Shown: positions 11,903 to 23,197 of the stretch, one piece after another | Position numbering within the stretch: the first letter of the stretch is position 1 | Layout: each line of letters opens with the position of its first letter | Assembly (NCBI RefSeq): GCF_041381155.1 | Contig: NC_091134.1 | Location: forward strand, 54,943,944-55,007,943 | DNA length: 64,000 nt | Reading direction: 5' to 3' | DNA from: Argopecten irradians | Lineage: Eukaryota; Mollusca; Bivalvia; Pectinida; Pectinidae | Made by a program: the position numbers and the translations under genes | Notes under the pieces: model-generated | The model's database searches: none | Told to the model about the DNA's origin: nothing | The model's input: only the letters and a program-made list of their open reading frames with translations

Positions 11903-13073
11903 GAGAAACACCGAAAACTGTAGATTAGTCAAGATATTATCTTGACTAATCTACAGTTTGAGGTGTTTCTCTTACTTAAAACATGGCACTCTGATTTACA
12001 ATGCTAATTATGGCTATTGTGTAACTAATCTACAGCTAGAGGTAATGCTTTCAATCATCTTTGACACTGAACATGTCAGCACAGTAATTGTTGTAATATA
12101 TGTCTACTCTGGTCGCGCATGCATTGCATGAATTGTTCATGAAATTCCATACCAATGCTATTACCAGATAATAAATTTTTTGTGAGTTTGAGTTCTCTTC
12201 ATTCTGAGTGGAGCAGTACAAGAGGCAACATGGCAGACAGTACAGATCAGATACTCAAAATATCTAAAATTATTATCAAATTTCCAATAACAGAGTTTAT
12301 TTTGTGATATGTTAATTTAACTACTCTTTATGTCGGAGGCAGACCATTCACTTGGATAAAACTTGTCGAAAATTCACAAGATATGGAGGATTACCATGGA
12401 AACGAATTAATTTTGAATATACCGCTCGACATTATGAAATGAAGAATATGTTTGGTCCTAAAACATAATATCAAGATTTAGTGGATTCTAAAGGAAACTA
12501 CATTGAAATTCAGTGAAAACGGCAAAGTGATGAAAAGAAAGCTTAAAATTTCAAATTTGTTCAGTAGGCTTTGTGTGATTCTTGGATAAGGAATTATACC
12601 GAAATTATTCAATTTGGGAAACGTGGATTTATGTGTTACGTGTATGTATATTCAAGAAATGAAGCAATTAACAGTGGAATTATTGGGAAATATACCAAAA
12701 GCATTCATTCAATTTTCAAAGAAAGAAAGTACATATACCTATCTAAAATTAAAACATCATTGTAGGAATGCCTGTGCTGTCGAAATACTAAAGAGTCTTG
12801 ATTTTCAACACAAGGAGTAATTTTATGCGTTGTGGTTGATGTGATTGGATTTATGCCGATGTCCACGAATCAATATATAAAACAGAAAATATGTAATAAT
12901 ATGTACTATTGAAGTTTTCTATTACATTTATGTTGAATTTGATTACATTTATTTGTTATTTATCTGTCCAATTTTACAATGCTGCATGTAGTGTCACTCT
13001 ATACCTTTCATTGTACATTAGTTTACCTGGAACTGTAGATTAGTTACAGGTAAACTAATGTACAGTGAAAGGT
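11903..13073. mobile_element. Fold-back element with hairpin ends, within IR2
   Basis: The left end (11903-11971) is a self-complementary hairpin, GAGAAACACC...GGTGTTTCTC. The right end (13003-13073) is another, with 27-bp arms ACCTTTCATTGTACATTAG / CTAATGTACAGTGAAAGGT. Both hairpins carry AACTGTAGATTAGT or its complement, so I treat them as the two ends of one element of about 1.17 kb. The interior has only short broken frames (for example 12571-12820 +) with no family that I recognise. Confidence 0.5.
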
Positions 13074-13444
13074 GTACTAATTTACAGACAGAACAAGTAC
13101 TTGAACATTAGTCTAAATAAAGTACTGGGGACACAAAAGATGACATCATAGCCATGTTTTAAAAATCAGGAAAGTAATTAAACGTTAAACCCATTTTAAA
13201 AGATCTTATAGATAAAAAGAAACGATCACACGCGACTAATGATAACTGTATTTATACGTGTATTACGTCTTACGAATCATAACTGAATGGAAAGGAAGTT
13301 GTATCCAGCGTAAGTGGCTGTTTTCCGTGATTCTCAGTGGTGCTAAATGTCATAGGGATACTCCATAGCAAGTCAATTGATATAGGAATAAGTTATTTTC
13401 CCGTTTGTTCAAACATGACTATCGAAAAAACTACTGGGTTTTTT

Positions 13445-13955
13445 TAACAATAATATACGAGCCACCAAACATCGAAATTGGATGATAGTGTTGACGACAT
13501 CATTTCCAATTTTAAGTGTTAACGACATCATTTTGATAAAACGTAGATAGTATATCTTAATATGAGGATTATATACTGAATTCAAAATGAAACAGTGATT
13601 AATTACAATATGCAACATCATATAACAAAGTATTAAACATGCGACATCGGAAATATGCAGAAATTTGGATTGTTTACAAAACCACGCTTGATTGTGTTAA
13701 CGATATCAGGCACTATTTTGAAATTGTGTTGGAGTGTTTGAAGAAGCGGAGAGATTTATAACACAAATAACACTTGCTACAGTTAAATGGAAATGTCTGG
13801 GGTACGGTGCACTCATTGTCGTATTGAGATTGTCGTTATTGGTGACACAGCATATCATTTTTACCTTGAAGCGAACAATATTCCGCCATTTTAATTGCAA
13901 CGGCAACCATGTACATTGTACGTAGTTTCTCCCCCGTGAAGATGAAATATAACAA
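13445..13955. repeat. Right arm of inverted repeat IR2
   Basis: Reverse-complement partner of 10236-10730. A 151-codon minus-strand open frame (13706-14161) overlaps this arm, but it shows no domain and is not mirrored by an open frame in the partner arm, so it is probably non-coding. Confidence 0.8.
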
Positions 13956-14650
13956 AGCACGAGTGAAAGAAATATCAAAGTTTCTAGCTCACAAGATGAA
14001 ATATGACTGTTATGCATCAAAAAAAAAAAAAAAATTCTATTTATCACATAATCCGACTTATATTCAGTGATTTCGCCCATGTAATATTTTTGCTTATCCT
14101 GCAACTGTCCCACATACTGACCGATAACTACTGCCGGATAAACTTGTGCTTTATCCGTCAATACGATATGCTTTATCCGTCAATACGATCACGTGAATTT
14201 GTTCCATATCTGACGGAACTTTTTCTAACTTGACCCAGAACTTGAACCTTCCGGCGAATGAAACGTCATTCAGTCCCGCTAAAACGTGACGTCACATTCA
14301 TCGAAATGACGTCATTTTTACGATAACGAAAATCTCGTATGGCGGTGTCGTCTTTTTCTTGGCTCATGATAAAGGTATGTATTGTTAAGTAATTCTTTAA
14401 TGGGTATTGGTTGTTATTTGAGTATTTTCATTTCCTTTCAGTGATATATCACACTGAATAGAATTACGGTTACTGTTTGTGAATGCGCTTATTTATTTCC
14501 CACGGCAGTAAAAAGGAGTACACTCTCATTCGGTTAAGTGAATGAATCTTTACCTCCGCATCAAAAAAGCGTCTCGCTTCGAGCGAAACAAAGTAAGGAA
14601 CTGTCAATTTGCTTTCGTTTTGAAAGCCATAATGGTTGCAGGATAAACAG

Positions 14651-14796
14651 AATACACGGTTAGTATCTTACAATACAAGTTTTATTTTGGTGCTCGACAC
14701 GGAAAGCCGAGATGACTCGGCAAAGCCTCGTCATCTCGGCTTTCCTAAGTCTCGCACCAAAATAAACCTTGTATTGTAAGATACTAACCGTGTATT
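14651..14796. repeat. 146-bp hairpin, copy 1
   Basis: AATACACGGTTAGTATCTTA is mirrored by TAAGATACTAACCGTGTATT. The middle is also self-complementary (GGAAAGCCGAGATGAC / GTCATCTCGGCTTTCC), leaving a loop of only about 11 bases. The palindrome is nearly complete over its whole length. Confidence 0.9.
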
Positions 14797-15362
14797 CTCT
14801 ATTTATCCTGCAACTGTCCCACATACTGACCGATAACTACTGCCGGATAAACTTGTGCTTTATCCGTCAATACGATATGCTTTATCCGTCAATACGATCA
14901 CGTGAATTTGTTCCATATCTGACGGCACTTTTTCTAACTTGACCCAGAACTTAAACCTTCCGGTGAATGAAACGTCATTCAGTCCCGCTAAAACGTGACG
15001 TCACATTCACCGAAATGACGTCATTTTTACGATATCGAAAATCTCGTATGGCGGTGCCGTCTTTTTCTTGGCTCCTCATGACAAAGGTATGTATTGTTAA
15101 GTAATTCTTTAATGGGTATTTATTGTTATTTGAGTATTTTCATTTCCTTTCAGTGATATATCACACTGAATAGAATTACGGTGACTGGTTGTGAATGCGC
15201 TTTTTTATTTCCCACGGCAGTAAAAAGGAGTGCACTCTCATTCGGTTAAGTGAATGAATCTTTACCTCCGCATTAAAGAAGCGTCTCGCTTCGAGCGAAA
15301 CAAAGTAAGGAACTGTCAATTTGCTTTCGTTTTGAATGCCATAATGGTTGCAGGATAAACAG

Positions 15363-15508
15363 AATACACGGTTAGTATCTTACAATACAAGTTTTATTTT
15401 GGTGCTCGACACGGAAAGCCGAGATGACTCGGCAAAGCCTCGTCATCTCGGCTTTCCTAAGTCTCGCACCAAAATAAACCTTATATTGTAAGATACTAAC
15501 CGTGTATT
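15363..15508. repeat. 146-bp hairpin, copy 2
   Basis: Same palindrome as 14651-14796, displaced by 712 bp by the tandem duplication. The two copies are almost identical, and the arms of each match each other closely, so the hairpin predates the duplication. Confidence 0.9.
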
Positions 15509-15518
15509 CTCTATATTT

Positions 15519-15875
15519 GTCATTAGTGTAATATGACCTGGAGCGATTTTCTTTGGCTGAAAGTTCGTTATGACGTCTAGACAGAAACAATAAAATGACG
15601 TCAGGAAAAAAGTCGTGACGTCATGATTTCGAGGAAGGCAAGACAAAATGGCGGCCTCCGCAGGATTTTCACACGTTGGACGTGAGATTCTTTGAAATGT
15701 AGGTGTTGGTAGTTATGTGATAAAAAGTACTCGATCTTAAATTTGTGTTCATTTCATACGGGATTTTATGAAACTCGTCTCGAAGGTTGCTTTTTGTTCG
15801 CAAAAATATAAACTTCTTAGACTCGTTTCATTAAATCTTAAATAAAATTAACACTCATTTAAGATTCTAGATAAT
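15519..15875 (+). mobile_element. Dispersed repeat with TGACGTCA sites, copy 1
   Basis: Starts GTCATTAGTGTAATATGACC and matches 28196-28552 in reverse orientation over about 350 bp. Landmarks are CTGGAGCGATTTTC, TGACGTCA at 15596 and 15616, AAATTTGTGTTCATTTCATA, and an internal inverted repeat around TTTTATGAAACTCGTCT / AGACTCGTTTCATTAAAT. There is no coding capacity, so a MITE-like or SINE-like element is likely. Confidence 0.7.
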
Positions 15876-17371
15876 GTATTTATAGCTTTTTTACATCTCT
15901 ATTCTAGGTAATAAACTAGGCCAAGTGATACCAGTGCATACATTTACATCGGCCATGATTTCCCCGCTTATTACATGTAATTAAGTTTCACACATGAGGC
16001 TAAAACTTACAGAAAAAAATCTTATACAAATATAATTCTATGCAGCACATTAAGCACCAAACAATTAGAAATAAAATAAATAAAAGGGAAAGATGCGTGT
16101 TACAAAACATCAGTTTTTTAAAGAATATTCCCGCCTAAACGATAATTTCATTATAAATGCTGGGTTCTTCTGATTAGTCAATATTGTGTGGAAATATCAA
16201 CAGTGATATTTTTATATCTTCAGTATTGCCGTATAACTAGATCGTAATAACTACATAACACTTGACTTCATTTAAATAGAACAGACTAACACCACATAAC
16301 TGGTCTTGTTTTCTACACGAAGCACTTGCCAGCTTCATAAACAATTCCGTGTAACTGTATAGTATAATCAGTACCATAAGGATAAATTGGACTAATGCCA
16401 GTTTACAGCAAGTGTAGGGCACGCGCCCTACTGACACAAACGCACACAAATCTACTTACAGTTTCACACTACAGGTTATATCTTACGCCAAGTCGCTTTT
16501 TCAGTGAATAGATTGACACAAGAAAGTATTTACTAATAGGGAAAGAAATCCATAGGTATTAATTTCCTAACTCGGATTGATTCGGGCGACGGCAATACAC
16601 AGGTAAGAATTACATTTTAGTTACTAGCAGTGTTCTGAATTTCTGCATCACATGTGGATTAACAGGCTATACCAATTTCTAGTCGACAATTAGCATCAAT
16701 TTGTTTTTCAAATCATTCAAATATATTCTGTTTTGAAGTTCTGAGACAGCGTACACTGTATTTTGATGCTGTGGTTATGTGTTTGGTTTGCTTGGTTTTG
16801 GCTGACAATCATGCACAAATTAGGAGCAGTAGTATTTTACAAATGTATGTAATTTGGAAAGGAATTGTCTGGTTATCTATATGGTAATATGTATATGCAA
16901 ACAACATTGATAAAAGTTTCAAGCAAGCAGAACAAAATTTGATATTTTAATTTCAAGCCCAGGTTGAGAAAAAAATATCACGACTATTTTTCTTGAAATA
17001 TGGTCTCAATTGTGTGACAGAATAAAAGAAACTATTACGTACATAATTAATGTTATCTATTCCTATTCAGTAAATTCTTGTATCCACAAATTAGGAGCGG
17101 TATTATTTTACAAATTTACATAGTTCGGAAATGAATTATGTAGTTATCTATATTGTCAAATATATATTCAAAGTTCAACATTGATATAAGTTCCATGGAA
17201 ACAGAACAGAATTTCAATATTTTACTTTTTAACCCAGGTTGAGAAAAAAAAGTCACGACTGATGCAGCGACCTATGTAAATAAACTCTGTATGGCCTTTG
17301 TACTACAATTATCGTCCATTCATGACACACATTCCGACACCGTAGTAAAAGCTTTGTAAGTAGTGCAGCAT
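15876..17371. other. Intergenic; contains a pair of direct repeats
   Basis: No exon seen. A block of about 170 bp, from CACAAATTAGGAG to GAGAAAAAAATATCACGACT (16814-16985), recurs diverged at 17095-17260. A GTAAGT at 17356 could be the donor of a distant non-coding exon of ML gene 2, but nothing else supports this. Confidence 0.5.
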
Positions 17372-20300
17372 CGGAAGAAAGTATATCTGTATGACAGTGT
17401 AGTTATAAAGTATATCTGTATGACAATGATGTTACATAAAGTATATCTGTATGACAGTGTAGTTATAAAGTATATCTGTATGACAGTGTTGTTATAAAGT
17501 ATATCTGTATGACAATGATGTTACATAAAGTATATCTGTATGACAGTGTAGTTATAAAGTATATCTGTATGACAGTGTTGTTATAAAGTATATCTGTATG
17601 ACAGTGTTGTTATAAAGTATATCTGTATGACAGTGTTGTTATAAAGTATATCTGTATGACAGTGTTGTTATAAAGTATACTGTATGACAGTGTTGTATTG
17701 TATGACAGTGTTGTATGTATATAAAGTATACCTGTATGACAGTGTTGTTATAAAGTATATATACATGTATATGACAGTGTAGTTATAAAGTATATCTGTA
17801 TGACAGTGTAGTTATAAAGTATATCTGTATGACAGTGTTGTTATAGAGTATATCTGTATGACAATGATGTTACATAAAGTATATCTGTATGACAGTGTTG
17901 TTATAAAGTATATCTGTATGACAGTGTTGTTATAAAGTATATCTGTATGACAGTGTTGTTATAAAGTATATCTGTATGACAGTGTTGTCATAAAGTATAT
18001 CTGTATGACAGTGTTTTTATAAAGTATATCCGTATGACAGTGTAGTTATAAAGTATATCTGTATGACAGTGTTGTTATAAAGTATATCTGTATGACAGTG
18101 TTATTATAAAGTATATCTGTATGACAGTGTTGTGATAAATTATATCTGTATGACAGTGTTGTTATAAAGTATATATGTATGACAGTGTTGTGATAAAGTA
18201 TATCTGTATGACAGTGTTGTTATAAAGTATATCTGTATGACAGTGTTGTTATGAAGTATATCTGTATGACAATGATGTTACATAAATTATATATGTATGA
18301 CAATGTTTTAATAAAGTATATCTGTATGAAAGTGTTGTTATAAAGTATATCTGTATGACAGTGTTTTTATAAAGTCTATCCGTATGACAGTGTTTTTATA
18401 AAGTATATCTGTATGACATTTATGTTAAAAAGTATATCTGTATGACAATGATGTTACATAAATTATATATGTATGACAATGTTTTTATAAAGTATATCTG
18501 TATGAAAGTGTTGTTATAAAGTATATCTGTATGACAGTGTTGTTATAAAGTCTATCCGTATGACAGTGTTTTTATAAAGTATATCTGTATGAAAGTGTTG
18601 TTATAAAGTATATCTGTATGACAGTGTTGTTATAAAGTCTATCCGTATGACAGGGTTTTTATAAAGTATATCTGTATGACAGTGTTTTTATAAAGTATAT
18701 CTGTATGACAGTTATGTTATAAAGTATATCCGTATGACAGTATTGTTATAAAGTATATTTGTATGACAGTGTTGTTATAAAGTATATCTGTATGACAGTT
18801 TTGTTATAAAGTATATATATATAACAGTGTTATTATAAAGTATATCTGTATGACAATGTTTTTATAAAGTATATCCGTATGACAGTTTTGTTATAAAGTA
18901 TATCTGTATGACAGTGTTGTTATAAAGTATATCTGTATGACAGTGTAGTTATAAAGTCTATCCGTATGACAGTGTTGTTATTAAGTATATCTGTATGACA
19001 GTGTTGGTATAAAGTATATCTGTATGACAGTGTTGTTATAGAGTATATCTGTATGACAGTGTAGTTATAAAGTATATCTGTATGACAGTGTTTTTATAAA
19101 GTATATCTGTATGACAGTGTTGTGATAAATTATATCTGTATGACAGTGTAGTTATAAAGTCTATCCGTATGACAGTGTTGTTATTAAGTATATCTGTATG
19201 ACAGTGTTGTTATGAAGTATATCTGTATGACAATGATGTTACATAAAGTATATCTGTATGACAGTGTTTTTTATAAAGTATATCCGTATAACAGTGTTGT
19301 TATAAAGTATATCTGTATGACAGTGTAGTTATAAAGTCTATCTGTATGACATTGTTGTTATAAAGTATATCTGTATGACATTGTTGTTATAAAGTCTATC
19401 TGTATGACAGTGTAGTTATAAAGTATATTTGTATGACAATGTTGTTATAAAGTATATCCGTACGACAGTATTGTTATAAAGTATATCCGTATGACAGTGT
19501 TGTTATAAAGTATATCTGTATCACAGTGCTGTTATAAAGTATATCTGTATGACAGTGTTGTTATAAAGTATATCTGTATGACAGTGTTGTTATAAAGTAT
19601 ATCTGTATGACAGTGTTTTTATAAAGTATATCTGTATGACAGTGTTTTTATAAAGTATATTTGTATGACAATGTTGTTATAAAGTATATCCGTATGACAG
19701 TATTGTTATAAAGTATATCCGTATGACAGTGTTATGATAAAGTATATTTGTATGACAGTGCTGTTATAAAGTATATCTGTATGACAGTGTTGTTATAAAG
19801 TATATCTGTATGACAGTGTTTTTATAAAGTATATCTGTATGACAGTGTTTTTATAAAGTATATCTGTATGACAGTGTTTTTATAAAGTATATCTGTATGA
19901 CAGTGTTTTTATAAAGTATATCTGTATGACAGCGTAGTTATAAAGTATATCTGTATGACAGTGTTGTTATAGAGTATATCTGTATGACAATGATGTTACA
20001 TAAAGTATATCTGTATGACATTGTTGTTATAAAGTATATCTGTATGACATTGTTGTTATAAAGTGTATCTGTATGACAGTGTTGTTATAAAGTATATCTG
20101 TATGACATTGTTGTCATAAAGTATATCTGTATGACATTGTTGTTATAAAGTCTATCCGTATGACAGTGTTGTTATAAAGTATATCTGTATGACATTGTTG
20201 TTATAAAGTATATCTGTATGACAGTGTTGTTATAAAGCATATCTGTATGACAGTGTAGTTATAAAGTATATCTGTATGACAGTGTTGTTATAAAGTATAT

Positions 20301-22935
20301 CTGTATGACAGTGTAGTTATAAAGTATATCTGTATGACAGTGTTTTTATAAAGTATATCTGTATGACAGTGTTGTTATAAAGTATATCTGTATGACAGTG
20401 TTTTTATAAAGTATATCTGTATGACATTGTTGTTATAAAGTATATCTTTATGAGAGTGTAGTTATAAAGTATATCTGTATGACAGTGTTGTTATAAAGTA
20501 TATGTGTATGACAGTGTTGTTATAAAGTATATCTGTATGACAGTGTTGTTATAAAGTATATCTGTATGACAGTGTTGTTATAAAGTATATCTGTATGACA
20601 GTGTAGTTATAAAGTATATCTGTATGACAGTGTTTTTATAAAGTATATCTGTATGACAGTGTTGTTATAAAGTATATCTTGTATGACAGTGTTTTTATAA
20701 AGTATATCTGTATGACAGTGTTGTTATAAAGTATATCTGTATGACAGTGTAGTTATAAAGAATATCTGTATGACAGTGTTGTTATAAAGTATATCTGTAT
20801 GACAGTGTTTTTATAAAGTATATCCGTATAACAGTGTTATGATAAAGTATATCTGTATGACAGTGTTGTTATAAAGTATATCTGTATGACAGTGCTGTTA
20901 TAAAGTATATCTGTATGACAGTGTTGTTATAAAGTATATCTGTATGACAGTGTTTTTATAAAGTATATCTGTATGACAGTGTTGTTATAAAGTATATCTG
21001 TATGACAGTGTTGTTATAAAGTATATCCGTATGACAGTATTGTTATAAAGTATATCTGTATGACAGTGTTGTGATAAAGTATATCTGTATGACAATGATG
21101 TTACATAAAGTATATATGTATGACAGTGTTGTTATAGAGTATATCTGTATGACAATGATGTTACATAAAGTATATCTGTATGACAGGGTTGTTATAAAGT
21201 ATATCTGTATGACAGTGTTGTTATAAAGTATATCTGTATGACAGTGTTGTTATAAAGTATATCTGTATGACAGTGTTGTTATAAAGTATATCTGTATGAC
21301 AATGATGTTACATAAAGCATATCTGTATGACAGTGTTGTTATAAAGTATATCTGTATGACAGTGTTGATATAAAGTATATCTGTATGACAGTGTTGTTAT
21401 AAAGTATATCTGTATGACAGTGTTGTTATAAAGTATATCTGTATGACAGTGTTGTTATAAAGTATATCTGTATGACAGTGTTGTTATAATGTATATCTGT
21501 ATGACAATGTTTTTATAAAGTATGTCTGTATGACAGTGTTGTTATAAAGTATATCTGTATGACAGCGTTGTGATAAAGTATATCTGTATGACAGTGTTGT
21601 TATAAAGTATATCTGTATGACAGTGTTGTGATAAAGTATATCTGTATGACAGTGTTGTGATAAAGTATATCTGTATGACAGTGTTGTTATAAAGTATATC
21701 TGTATGACAGTGTAGTTATAAAGTATATCTGTATGACAGTGTTGTTATAGAGTATATCTGTATGACAATGATGTTACATAAAGTATATCTGTATGACATT
21801 GTTGTTATCAAGTATATCTGTATGACATTGTTGTTATAAAGTGTATCTGTATGACAGTGTTGTTATAAAGTATATCTGTATGACATTGTTGTTATAAAGT
21901 ATATCTGTATGACATTGTTGTTATAAAGTCTATCCGTATGACAGTGTTGTTATAAAGTATATCTGTATGACATTGTTGTTATAAAGTATATCTGTATGAC
22001 AGTGTTGTTATAAAGCATATCTGTATGACAGTGTTGTTATAAAGTATATATATATAACAGTGTGTTGTTATAAAGTATATATATATAACAGTGTTGTCAT
22101 AAAGTATATCTGTATGACAGTGTTATTATAAAGTATATCCGTATGACAGTGTAGTTATAAAGTCTATCCGTATGACAGTGTTGTTATTAAGTATATCTGT
22201 ATGACAGTGTTGGTATAAAGTATATCTGTATGACAGTGTTGTTATAAAGTATATCTGTATGACAGTGTAGTTATAAAGTATATCTGTATGACAGGTTTGT
22301 TATAAAGTATATCTGTATGACAGTGTAGTTATAAAGTATATCTGTATGACAGTGTAGTTATAAAGTATATCTCTATGACAGTGTTGTTATAAAGTATATC
22401 TGTATGACAGTGTTGTTATAAAGTATATCTGTATGACAGTGTAGTTATAAAGTATATCTGTATGACAGTGTTGTTATAAAGTATATCTGTATGACAGTGT
22501 TGTTATAAAGTATATCTGTATGACAGTGTAGTTATAAAGTATATCTGTATGACAGTGTAGTTATAAAGTATATCTGTATGACAGTGTTGTTATAAAGTAT
22601 ATATGTATGACAGTGTTTTTATAAAGTATATCTGTATGACAGTGTTGTTATAAAGTATATCTGTATGACAGTGTAGTTATAAAGTATATCTGTATGACAG
22701 TGTTGTGATAAAGTATATATGTATGACAGTGTAGTTATAAAGTATATCTATATAACAGTGTTGTTGTAAAGTATATCTGTATGGCAGTGTTGTTATAAAG
22801 TATATCCGTATAACAGTGTTGTTATAAAGTATATCTGTATGACAGGGTTGTTATAAAGTATATCTGTATGACAGTGTTGATAAAAATTATATCTGTTTGA
22901 CAGGGTTGTTATAAAGTAGATCTGTATATCTGTAT
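17372..22935. repeat. 29-bp minisatellite array, about 190 copies
   Basis: The unit is AAAGTATATCTGTATGACAG followed by TGTTGTTAT. The array runs about 5.56 kb without spacers. Recurrent variants are TGTAGTTAT, TGTTTTTAT, CTATCCG for TATCTG, and a 31-bp form ending AATGATGTTACAT. Edges are degraded (for example 17690-17770 and after 22860). The array ends about 230 bp before the first coding exon of ML gene 2, so it is either upstream of that gene's promoter or in a 5' UTR intron. Confidence 0.95.
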
Positions 22936-23119
22936 GTTGCTATGCCCATTCCATTTTGGTTTTTAAATTAGGTTATGTGAGAATCGTTACTGCTTATGTG
23001 AATGCTGCAAAACACATCAATTTGTTTTGATAAATAATTTCATCAAGAAAGTGACAAGACATTTTGTCTTCACGTTGTGCTTATCACTATATAAACCATT
23101 TTGCTAAAAGATAATGGTA

Positions 23120-23125
23120 TATAAA
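23120..23125 (+). promoter_or_regulatory. Possible TATA box of ML gene 2
   Basis: TATAAA (then G) lies 78 bp before the preferred ATG; another TATAAA sits at 23090. This competes with the view that the TTCTTTTGTTTCAG ending at 23162 is an acceptor joined to a distant 5' exon. Confidence 0.25.
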
Positions 23126-23197
23126 GAAATACAGTAAATTTAGTTGAATTCTTTTGTTTCAGATATGAGCATACGCCTGACGGGGGAAATCAGAAAA

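Larger units (their letters stand above)
14095..15515. repeat. 0.71-kb tandem duplication
   Basis: Two head-to-tail copies, 14095-14803 and 14804-15515, each starting TATCCTGCAACTGTCCCACA. They differ by few substitutions and small indels. Each holds two perfect TGACGTCA sites about 20 bp apart (14287 and 14307; 14996 and 15016), a reference to TCTCGCTTCGAGCGA, and a 146-bp hairpin at its end. Confidence 0.9.

Noticed and set aside
13706-14161. 151-codon minus-strand open frame
   Set aside because: It lies across an inverted-repeat arm, has no recognisable domain, signal peptide or splice context, and the partner arm does not preserve the frame.
17372-22935. 29-bp repeats resembling CRISPR repeat length
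   Set aside because: Units are contiguous with no unique spacers and the genomic setting is eukaryotic; this is a minisatellite.
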